Source of the DNA: Hemerocallis citrina
Lineage: Eukaryota; Streptophyta; Magnoliopsida; Asparagales; Asphodelaceae
Direction of reading: 5' to 3'
Assembly (NCBI GenBank): GCA_017893485.1
Contig: CM030360.1
Coordinates: 145,328,516-145,392,515 of the forward strand
DNA length: 64,000 bases
Shown here: positions 54,754 to 64,000 of the stretch, piece by piece
How the letters are laid out: every line of letters begins with the position of its first letter
Numbering within the stretch: position 1 is the first letter of the stretch
Notes under the pieces: generated by a model
Told to the model about the DNA's origin: nothing
Databases searched by the model: none
Seen by the model: only the letters and a program-made list of their open reading frames with translations
Made by a program: the position numbers and the translations under genes

Positions 54754-55139
54754 TCTATACTATTATTAAGTAAAGTCCTATTTTAACGACTTTTTACTAT
54801 CATGCCCTATTAATATAAAAGACAAAAAAAATATATAGGATTAAAAAATGTAATTTGCATAACTAATAAATTAAGATTTACATGCCACCCATTCATACTC
54901 TTCATTAATTTCTATACTATTATTAAGCAAAGCCCTATTTTAGCGGCTTTTTACTATCATGCCCCCATCAACATAAAAGACAAAAAAAATATATAGGGTT
55001 AAAAAATATAATTTGCATGACTAATAAATTAAGATTTGCATGCCACCAATTCATACTCTTCATTAATAGAAGGTGATTAATATCTGACCATACCGAGACC
55101 ATTCATGACCATTCAGGTTGGAAAATTGTAGATTTGCAT

Positions 55140-55860
55140 AAGGCTGTTCATACTTTGGTTAAAACCGATTACCGAAACGAAATTTACCAATTTGGTTCGG
55201 TTTTTCGGTTTTCGGTTCGGTTTTGATCCAAACCGAAGTTTTTTTAGAGAGTTCGGTTCGGTTTTTGGTTGGCTTCTAAATAAACCGAACCAAACAAAAA
55301 ACTGAACTTATTTTGGACCAAAATAAATTATACCCCTAGGATCCATCTCAAACTAAGCTGCTATGCAAGTGCACTTCCAGCTAATAGTAGCATACCTGAT
55401 TATGTGTGTGAAATCAAAATGAAATCAAAATACTACCAAGGCTATGTGTGTGAAATGTGAATCCTGATTTAGGGTGAATTATTTTAAGTGAAAAATAGAT
55501 TATTACCATGTGAGCCACGCTGATGTGTAGCCTAATAGGATGGTGGTTCAATCTTCAACTTCTCAAATGGAGGACAAGCACCATTTTCATTCTGAGATAG
55601 TCTAAGTTATGAGAGCGAAAAGCATGAATATTTCTGACTCATCTGCCACTCTTCTGAGTCATAGTAGAAAATTAGTATGTATTAAAAATTTCGGTTAATT
55701 CGGTTATTAACCGAACCGAACCGATAAAATTCGGTTCGATCCAAACCAAATTTTATCAGTTTCGGTTCGGATTTTGGTTTCAAATATATAAAACCGAAAA
55801 TTTTGGTTCGGTTCGGTTATTTTCGGTTCGGTTCGGTTTAGCACCGATGAACAGCCCTAG
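55140..55860. mobile_element. hAT-like MITE with CCGAACCGAA repeats
   Basis: Starts AAGGCTGTTCATAC and ends GATGAACAGCCCTAG. The ends are inverted, and ATTTGCAT is present directly on both sides (55132-55139, 55861-55868) as an 8-bp target duplication. Both subterminal parts are rich in GGTTCGGTTTTCGGTT-like repeats. This is a widespread plant MITE type. No transposase. Confidence 0.8.
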
Positions 55861-55899
55861 ATTTGCATGCCACCCATTCATACCCTTCATTAATAGAAG

Positions 55900-56400
55900 G
55901 TGATTAATATCTGACCATACCGAGACCATTCATGACCATTCATGATCATTCATGTTGGAAAATTGTGAGAATGTGTGAGAATGTGCATTTGGTTTGGTAA
56001 ATTGTGAGAATGTGTTGAATGTGGTTGTTTATGGATTAGTGGGTGCAGCATACCGAGACCATTCATCTTAGCATGACTTTGTATGTCGTGCACGTTTTAA
56101 TTATTAATGGTGATTAGTGGGTGAAGTGATTAGTGAGTGATTAATATAAGGTGATTAATATCTGACCATACCGAGACCATTCATGACCATTCATGACCAT
56201 TCATGTTGGAAAATTGTGAGAATGTGTGAGAATGTGCATTTGGTTTGGTAAATTGTGAGAATGTGTTGAATGTGGTTGCTTATGAATTAGTGGGTGCAGC
56301 ATACCGAGACCATTCATGACCATTCATGTTAGCATGACTTTGTATGTCGTGCACGTTTTAATTATTAATGGTGATTAGTGGGTGAAGTGATTACTAGGGA
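55900..56400. repeat. Two ~255-bp direct repeats inside the Helitron
   Basis: Both contain TGATTAATATCTGACCATAC, CGAGACCATTCATGACCATT, GTGAGAATGTGTTGAATGTG and TGTATGTCGTGCACGTTTT. A partial third copy precedes the MITE (55070-55130), and short CCATTCATGA subrepeats vary in number. Confidence 0.8.
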
Positions 56401-56634
56401 AATAAAATTCAAAATAAGCGGTACTTAGTGTACTGAATACTGATATAGTATAACACAAAAAAAGTTATCATTACTAATTGATCTCAATAAATTGCATTAC
56501 TTTGAACATATTGTCAAAAACTGCATTGACCAGGATCGGATAAAATTTCTGAATTACGTAAAATAGGTAAGACTAAATTTTTTTATAGACGTGCATCGCA
56601 CGTGCATTATACTAGTTTTCAGTGATGTGGGTAA

Positions 56635-56637
<3 letters not shown>

Positions 56638-56681
<44 letters not shown>

Positions 56682-56682
56682 A
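56638..56682 (-). repeat. (TAA)n tail of the LINE
   Basis: About 15 TTA triplets on + at the 3' end of the LINE. It is a simple-repeat tail instead of a plain poly(A). Confidence 0.85.
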
Positions 56683-56818
56683 GAAAAGATGTAGTATAAC
56701 CACCGTATTTTATTAAAGAGAATTTAACAAAATAAACATAGAGTACCTAATTCAAATACAAGAATTACAATGCAAAAAATAAAATATAACACCTCCAACA
56801 AAGCCCTGTAGGGTGAGA

Positions 56819-57732
56819 CTAGTTCAATGGCAAAATCAACAGAATGCAACAAAAAAAAGTACATAATAGCAAAGACAAGAAAAGAAAAATAGGAGCGGAG
56901 GTTCCTCCAACATAACCATGCATAGAGGTTTGGTACTCAGTCAATAGTTGGGCCAAACGCAACATCCTCGTCGTCATACTCCTCCACCTGGAATGCTCTA
57001 GTGATCTCCCTCTGGAACCTGATGCCACAGTTGTAGTCCAAAAGGATATAAGATGCATGATATAAGTAAGATTGCCAAAAATACTATTATAGGTTTCATG
57101 AAAGTAAAAGTTATTTCTGTTTAACCATAAAACCCAGGTCGTTGCGGTGATAGTGATATACCACGCTTCTCTCATTTCTTTACGTTCAGCTATAATTTTG
57201 GGGCCAAACAAAAACTCCTCGATAAGGGGTACACCGTAGTGCCCAGTGCACGGAGGACCTCACTCAAAACCGATCTACTCCTGTGACAGTCCTGGAACAG
57301 ATGGTTACGAGTTTCCAGTAAAGCATTGCAAAAACCACAGTTGGTCCCAATAAGCAATTGCCGTTTCACTAGATTTTCTCTAGTAAGAACAACATCGTTC
57401 AGGACCAACCACAAAAAGACCTTGACTTTCAAAGGAGATTTCGTTTTCCACAGAAAGGACGACCATCTCGGTTGACAACCCCAATACTAGATGCGATTAT
57501 AGAGTGAGTAGACCGTGAACGCACCAGAAGTCTCCAAACCCCAAGCTTTCCGATCCGGGCCTTGTGAACACCGCAACCCGGATTGTTCGATGAACTCTTG
57601 TAGCATTGTGAGTCTTAGTTGAGACTCCTGCGACAGGCAGTGTCTGAAACAAGGTCTCCATGAACCTCTTTTACAAGTCTTGGCCACCAAAGCGTGGAGT
57701 TGCGAGGCAATATCATAGAGATCCGAGATCAT
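56819..57732 (-). pseudogene. LINE ORF2 C-terminus with zf-RVT region
   Basis: 57432-57190 reads VKVFLWLVLNDVVLTRENLV, then GTNCGFCNALLETRNHLFQD, the zinc-binding zf-RVT region (C-x2-C, then H and C). 57211-56819 continues with TTWVLWLNRNNFYFHETYNS, typical of plant LINE C-termini. Stops separate the segments. Confidence 0.8.
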
Positions 57733-57735
57733 GTC

Positions 57736-59291
57736 TCAAAAGGCATGTGCTCCACACCAATTATGCCACCAGAACTTAGTAGACATACCATTCCCAATGA
57801 AGGAAGTAACTCCCAATCTGAAAGAATAGTGGGCTTTTGAAATGCTTCTCCAAAATGGGACCAATCCTGAAGCTCCGAAGACGTGAGCCCTTTCCTTGGA
57901 AACAGGCTTGGATGAAGTCTTGCCAAATCTCACCATTGGATGATAAGCTTTCCACCACCATTTACCAAGGAGGGCCAAATTCACATCTCTCAGATCAATA
58001 ACACCCAACCCGCCATGGACCTTCTTCATACAGACTTTTTCCCACTTGACTAGGTGGTACCCTTTCCTGTCATCGTCAGCGCCTCTCCAAAGGAATCTCT
58101 TTCGGACGCGATCAATCCTTTGGATCACCAATTTTGGAAGTTCGAAGAAGGATATGTAGTAGGTTGAGAGATTTGATAGGCCCGAATTGATAAGAGTGAC
58201 TCTACCACTAAGAGAAAGCAATTTGCCTTGCCAACCGGACAATTTAGATTCAACTTTGTCGATGATCGGTAACCAGTCCGATTTGTTCAATCGCCCTGAG
58301 CGGATAGGCAGACCCAGGTATTTGAGTGGGAACTGATCAAGGCAACAGTTGAGGATGGATGCATGAAAAATCACATCCTCATCGAATAAGATGATGGAGA
58401 TAAGGGCACTCTTATGAAAGTTCACCCGCATGCCAGACCATGCCTTAAAGAAATACAGAGCAACTTTAAAGGCAATGTTTTCCCCCAATTCCCCATTAAC
58501 AAATAGAAGGGTGTCATCACCATATTGGAGAATTGTGCAGCCCGGACGATTACGGCTGCATGCCACCGAGGTGATCCATCTTGACGTTCTGCATATATCA
58601 GTCATGACTTTAAAGATATCCGCCACAATAGTAAAAAAAAGGGAGAGAGGGGTTGTCCTTGTCTTATACCTCTTCTACTAGAGAGCGGCGAGCCCACTAT
58701 ACCATTGACCATTATAGACATCATGCTCGTGGTCAGACAGTGGTGCACCCATTTGATCCATCCATACCCGAAGCCTTCGATCTTGAGCGCCTTTAGCAAA
58801 CAATCCCAATCTACAGAATCATAGGCTTTCTCAAAGTCCAGCTTAAGAAGATAGCTCCTAGTATTAGAGACATGGCAGTGATGGATAATTTCTTTGGTCA
58901 GAGCCACACAGTCAGGAATACATCTGCCTTTGATAAACCCTGATTGTACGTGACTGATCAAACCATCCATCACCTTAGCCAATCTATTTGCATGAACCTT
59001 GGTGATGATTTTGACCGAACAATTAAGAAGAATGATTGGAGGATAGTCCCTCACCCTATGGGAATTCTCCTTTTTAGGGATTAGAACCACCTCCCCAGCA
59101 TTGAGCCTGCCAAGTTTTAAGTTTGTGATCATAGAATTCAGACATGACTGCCATGACATCATCCTTAATCTATTCCTAGAATGTTTGAAGAACAAGATAA
59201 GGAACTCGTTTGGACCCGGGGCTTTATCACTACCCCTTTGTGATATAACCTCTCTGGCCTCCTCCACCATGAATGGGTTCTCGATTGCCAA
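57736..59291 (-). pseudogene. LINE ORF2 reverse transcriptase
   Basis: 59291-58602 has APGPNEF, VVLIPKKENSHRVRDYPPII, HVQSGFIKGRCIPDC, LKLDFEKAYDSVDWDCL and RRGIRQGQPLSPFFLLL. 58626-57736 adds CTILQYGDDTLLFVNGELGE with the catalytic Asp pair (YGDD where plant LINEs often have FADD), then FPLKYLGLPIRSG and SGWQGKLLSLSGRVTLINS. A frameshift near 58610 divides the domain. Confidence 0.85.
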
Positions 59292-59447
59292 CAGAGCGCT
59301 ATCAGTGCTAAGATTTCTGTCTGACCAGAACCCTACACTTAGAGGAACTCTAAACTCTGTCTTGTGTCTGAAAAGGTTTTTGAAATGTGACTAGAAAGCC
59401 TGTTGGATTTGCTGGTCTTCTAGAATCACTCTCAAATCTGTTTGAAA

Positions 59448-60606
59448 TTAGGATATGAGGTTGGATCTATGTCTAGCACTAGCAGTACGGTGGAAAAAAG
59501 CCGTATTCGCGTCTCTCTCCTTGAGCCATGAAATTCTGGATCTTTGTTGCCATTTGATTTCTTCAATCCTATAAAGTTGGGAGATGTCTTCTCGCAGCTT
59601 TAAAAGACGGTTAATCTTGTCTTGCGTGAGGTTTCGAGTATCTTCCAATCTTTCCAAAACTTCAATGTCCTCCAGAATAGTATCTTTCGCATGCCAGATC
59701 GTGGACAATCTGGTGCGGTTTCATTTTCTGAGCTTGGACTGCAACCTGCGAATTTTTCACTCCAAAAAGCTGCAGCTTCAGAATTCTGAGTTGGGAGACC
59801 CCAGTTTTCCATGACCATGTGATAAAAGCCCTGAATTTCAAGCCATACTTTCTCAAACCTTAATTTAGGTGTTCTCTTTGTGTTGCTTTCACCCGAAGAT
59901 AGGACAATGGGTACATGATCAGAGGCTGGTTTAGGAAGGGATTTGACGCATGCTAGCGGAAATTTCACCTCCTAGTCCAACGAGACAAGAATTCTGTCAA
60001 GCCTAGCCATGATCGGGTTAGCTTGCATATTGGACCAAGTTAAAAGTCTATATGAAATAGGGATGTCAATCAGTTCAAGACTAGTGATGACCCTGTTAAA
60101 TTCTTCCTTCTCAGTATCGCTAGATCCCCTACCACGGTGCTCAAAAGCAAACCTAGTGATGTTGAAGTCACCCCCAACCACCCATGGTTCGTGCCAATGA
60201 GTTTGGATTGAGTGATGTTCTGTCCAGAATGCTGTTCTGGAAGCAGCAAGATTTGGATCGTATACTATCATCACAACTTGGGTCCCCATCACAATTTGGG
60301 TCCAATTATGAGATCTTCCTTGTAGCTGTACGGATAAAAAGAAATCCCCCTGAAAGTCATCTAGACACGAGAATAGATTGCCATTAAATCCCACAGCAAC
60401 ACCCCTAGACGCACCGGCTGATGGTCGAATTTTCAAATCAGTGATCTGATTCCCATCGATTCTCCTGAATGTAGCGACATGAGAGAGCTTGGTCTCCTAT
60501 AGACCCACAATGTTTGCTTTAGAGGAAGAGATTACATCCCTAACCATCTCTCGCTTCCTACGTCCCCCAAGACCCATAACATTCCACATTAGAATTATCA
60601 TTGTGA
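59448..60606 (-). pseudogene. LINE ORF2 AP-type endonuclease
   Basis: Starts near 60602 as MWNVMGLGGRRKREMV, the L1 endonuclease N-terminus with its Asn. It continues with a stop where the metal-binding Glu region begins (VGL-stop-ETK), PSAGASRGVAVGFNG, EPWVVGGDFNITRF (catalytic Asp/Asn) and ANPIMARLDRILVS. The end reads PLACVKSLPKPASDHVPIVL with the final Asp-His. The linker to RT follows (59708-59448). The enzyme would nick target DNA, but stops disable it here. Confidence 0.85.
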
Positions 60607-60656
60607 ATTGATAATGTGTTACGCGGGGGGTAAGGGACTAGGATAAGCCACCTGGG

Positions 60657-61204
60657 CTACCCTATCCAGCTTCCATCCCCGAATCTTGTTGAGAAGCAAA
60701 GTGTTATGGTCAGTATCGCATACTTCAAGACCACAGGTTTTGGGTAGACAAAAGACATCATTATCGGACAAAAAATAAAGATAGACGATAAAAAATTACA
60801 CGTACCTCCATCATCAGATTTAGACACTTTAGAGGTGGCCGCGATCTCCAGAAGATCATCTAAAGACTCTGTAACGGGTCTCTTGTGCACTACCTGATTC
60901 CTGAACCCCTTTGCATATCGTTGTCCCTCAAGACTGAGCTGTGAATCAGGGAAAGTGGATAGATGCATCTCTGGGGTCAGGGAGGGAGCCAAAGCCAAAT
61001 CCATAGTCAGAGATTGCTAAGTATCTACAACCATCTCTTCCTCACAGTTAGAATCATCTTCCGTATAGGGATCATCATCTTCTTGATAAAGACACACTCG
61101 TTGTCTACATCATAGGGAATAGACTCCACATTAGACCCCTTCTTGGGCCCAATGGTGGAAACACCCCTACCACTCCGATCAACAAGAGATAGCGCAACAA
61201 AGAT
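60657..61204 (-). pseudogene. LINE ORF1 C-terminal remnant
   Basis: GPKKGSNVESIPYDVDNECV and LTMDLALAPSLTPEMHLSTF, then GFRNQVVHKRPVTESLDDLL are hydrophilic sequence of the kind that precedes ORF2 in plant LINEs. The nucleic-acid-binding part lies beyond the LTR insertion, outside this segment. A stop lies near 61018. Confidence 0.5.
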
Positions 61205-62829
61205 GTAACACCCCGAATTTCAAATAAGGACAAACTCGGGATTTCACAGGATCTTTACTTGACTTCGTACAATTTTACAAGGAAAATTTAAAACTTTTTA
61301 TTCACAATAAATCAGAGTTCAATTACAACTTGGTTTTACACAGCGGAAGAATGAAATTTACAATAAAACATTTACAACATCTTTAAAATAAAACAGCACC
61401 AGCATATCCACTTTATAGCTTCGCGAATAGTCCATTACCTGCATGTTAATCTGTGGGCACGTCAGTTACTTACAACTGACGAAATGTTATACACGGCTAT
61501 CCTCTCTATGCCGGGAATAGTATAACGGTCTCATACTTTAACAAATCACAAAAAAAGATTGAATGAACATATAAAGTGTCAAAAGTGATCATTCTAAATA
61601 TAAGTGTATGTCATGCCTTAATGCCTAATGCACACAATTCTACACTAGGATGACACTAATGCACACTTGTTCGGATTCTATGCATCCCATACTACATAGG
61701 TCCGAGGGCAAGTGCCTACGTTCTTCACAATACAGGGCTCGATCCCTCGCCATGAAAACTACCCGGTAGCAAAACAAAGTTCAGACTATTCCACGAATGT
61801 GAATCCCAGCCTTAGAGTCCACCGCCAGCTGTTATAACAGATTCCACATCGTACGAACCGTCCCGTATGTGACCCTCTAACCCAGTATATATATATATAT
61901 ACATTGGAGACGGTAAACACAAAAATCCATCCGTCCGACTACTCAAGATCCCGGAGTCCACCGCTGACCCGTCCTCATAGTCCCGGACTAAAATATAATA
62001 ATCCGTCTCCCACAGGGCAACCTCAGTCCACCAACTGGGTCTATAGTCTTGGAGTCCACCGCCGACTATATAGAGCACCCCACTTACGTTGCCCTAAGTT
62101 TACTACATCTTCACTTATGTGCCTAAATTTTCCTAAGTTCAAGACATGAATAATCTCCACATGTAGAATTAGTTGTTACCTCCTACCGGACTTAGTCAAC
62201 AAATACGAGATGGCTCCATAACTACATCACAACTCAACATTATTTTATTTCAATAATGCCGGTAATGAGGGTTTCACTAATTCTAAATCTCAGTTTTCAT
62301 GTATAAGCAACATGGGTATTCACACCCTTTAGTAAACATGTCTTAAACTTATTATATTCATGTTTCTAACTTATCCATAATTTAATAAATGTCTCATTTT
62401 TGCATCACTCATGGTTCATTCGTTCACAATCTTTGAAAACAATAATTCTTTTCATGACATAAATTCATCACTTTAAGTCTCTTCAGCAACTTAGGCACAT
62501 ATAATATATCTCAACCACATTAACCTTTCTTAAACAAAATTTAGAGTATAACCTTTTCAAAAGAAAAATCATTTCACACAACGATAAATCTCATACTCTT
62601 TAATAATTAAAATCTTAAGTCAGAAACTCATTATCCAATTTGAGCATGTATACTAATCAAGTTTTCAATTTAAAAGAAATAATCTCCTTGAGACAATTTA
62701 TTCTCATACCAACACTTTACTTTTCTTCTAAAAATCTAAATTATGCTCTTAATTAATCTCTACTTCTCTACTACTATAATGGGAGAAGGCCTTAATGTAT
62801 TTTGTCCTCAACCCAAATAATTACTGAGC

Positions 62830-62913
62830 TGATCCACTTTCGAAATTATTTACCAAACTGGTCCACTTTCGAAATTATTTACCAAACTGGTCCACTTTCG
62901 AAAATATTTACCG
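62830..62913. repeat. Three tandem ~28-bp repeats in LTR D
   Basis: TGGTCCACTTTCGAAATTAT, then TTACCAAAC, is repeated three times with one or two changes per copy. Confidence 0.8.
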
Positions 62914-63844
62914 GACTGGCCCATAACAATTTTTTTTTCCTTTTTACCTAAAAATCGTTTATCCTAAGATCCAACACTTTATGATATTGAAATAAACTTT
63001 CTCTTGACTGAGATAAATTTTAAAAACAGTAGCAAAACTCATTTCAAACTCTTTTTAAAATATATATTTCTATTTTTAAATAATTTCCCTTCTCATTCTA
63101 GATATAGATTTTGTATTTTTCTCAAAAAAAAACTTGATTTCTAAGAGTTTTATTCATGAAGACTAGTTTATGTCCACCATCAAACTAATTGAATTTTGGT
63201 AATAAAGATAAACATGTCTCTTAATCATCAAGGATAATTCTTTTATGAAGAATTATATTTTTACATAACAACATGCAATAGTTGACATATTTTGTGGTAA
63301 TAATCTAATTTATCTTTCTTTCTTTCTTCATTTGACTCATCATGGTATCAAGCATAAATTAGTAATTTCTTCATTCAAAAATATTCTTTAATAATTACTC
63401 ATACTTGTCACAGGAATTTGCAAACATTCTAACATGGTCCATATGATTATTTCTCTACTTCTTAATTAGCATGGTAACAATTTGTTCACTAACTTTCAAC
63501 AAGATTATTTTATATTGTGCTAGCATGGATTCTACATATATCTACACATATCACACTCAATTCATACTAGTCATATAAAATAATCAGCATGCAATTTCTA
63601 CAATTAGAAAGTAGGAGACACCCACCTTTTGTGAAGCTTGAAAAGAAAAGAGAACACCACTTCTAGCTCCAAAGATTCCTAGCTCCTAGTAAGGCTTCTC
63701 CTCCTAGCAATTTCTCATTTCCAAGCAAGAGATCCTCCAAGCACAATAACTTTCTTACTCTCTTTTTTTTTCTTCCTTTCTTTCTTTTTCTTACACTTAT
63801 TTTGATATTGATTTTGGTGCAAGAGAAATGTAGGAAATGAGACT

Positions 63845-63854
63845 CTATTTATAG
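63845..63854 (-). promoter_or_regulatory. TATA box of LTR D
   Basis: Minus strand CTATAAATAG, in the U3 part of the LTR. Confidence 0.55.
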
Positions 63855-64000
63855 GATTTTGGAAGGGTCTAAAGTGCAAAAATCTCACCCTAATAACTCT
63901 TCAAATTTATTTTACAACTCTCCACTTTCCTAACTCCTAAAACCTCCATCTCTTCATCTCCCCACTCTCCACTAACTCAACCTACCAACTCTTCTCCTCC

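Larger units (their letters stand above)
54754..56615 (+). mobile_element. Helitron with duplicated 5' end (family 1)
   Basis: Starts TCTATACTATTATTAAG at 54754 (A before) and ends with GACGTGCATCGCACGTGC, ATTATACTAG at 56615 (T after). The 5' terminal ~157 bp are present twice in tandem (54754-54910 and 54911-55067). The second start is preceded by T. Inside are a hAT-like MITE (55140-55860) and two ~255-bp direct repeats (55900-56400). No coding sequence. Confidence 0.8.
56637..61204 (-). mobile_element. L1-type LINE, 5' part cut by an LTR element
   Basis: The minus strand runs from an ORF1 C-terminal piece (61200-60650) through ORF2 (60606-56819) to a short 3' UTR and a (TAA)n tail (56637-56682). 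At 61205 the ORF1 sequence ends where a chromovirus LTR begins, so the LTR element inserted into it. ORF2 is interrupted by several stops and frameshifts. The flanking target duplication cannot be tested. Confidence 0.85.
61205..64000 (-). repeat. Chromovirus LTR (element D), continues past the window
   Basis: On + it begins TGTAACACCCCGAATTTC and, like the element C LTR, has GGAAAATTTAAAACTTTT soon after, so the orientation is minus. A TATA box on the minus strand (CTATAAATAG) lies at 63845-63854, with pyrimidine-rich leader sequence on the other side (63600-63800). No coding sequence. The 5' bases AAAGA (61200-61204) are the expected target copy. The other end is outside the window. Confidence 0.7.

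Noticed and set aside
1..64000. tRNA, rRNA or organelle insertions
   Set aside because: No cloverleaf, rRNA core or plastid/mitochondrial gene was recognised by eye. A tRNAscan and organelle BLAST would settle it.

Overview
The window is plant nuclear DNA, probably eudicot, from an intergenic region where transposable elements have inserted into one another. The signs are Ty3/gypsy elements of the Tat (Retand-like) and chromovirus (Tekay/Del-like) lineages, a Copia LTR, an L1-type LINE, several Helitrons with plant-type termini, PIF/Harbinger-like and hAT-like MITEs, MULE-like inverted repeats, and one ordinary host gene with a DUF1677 zinc-ribbon-like protein. I cannot name the species.

Layout, left to right. 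1-1422 is a Copia LTR inserted into the gag of Tat element A. Element A (1423-13254, + strand) has broken gag-pol, tandem arrays, an antisense gene (10897-7875), more arrays, and a 3' LTR. 13470-16072 is a MULE-like element with a GRF zinc-finger relic. 16100-25812 is a mosaic of MITEs and Helitrons. One Helitron (16971-18934) carries two exons of a type-A cytokinin response regulator, and one non-LTR retroposon (22036-23911) has a clear 15-bp target duplication. About 25945-53400 looks like a MULE-like inverted-repeat element split by two gypsy insertions: Tekay-like element C (26326-38005, - strand) and Tat element B (38565-52788, - strand, flanked by GAAAC). A 264-bp Helitron sits in its right arm. 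The DUF1677 gene (53619-54020, - strand) has a 5'-UTR intron and an upstream ORF. Next come a Helitron (54754-56615) with a hAT-like MITE inside it, an L1 LINE (56637-61204, - strand), and another chromovirus LTR (61205 to the window end) inserted into the LINE.

Almost all transposon genes are broken by stops and frameshifts. The most informative signal comes from comparing the two Tat elements. Each carries, antisense to gag-pol, a gene of the 'putative gypsy type transposon' family (PF04195) with its own TATA box. Two short GT-AG introns are conserved in position and reading frame between the copies, and a third is likely. This antisense gene lies between tandem arrays that share a core motif, in both copies.
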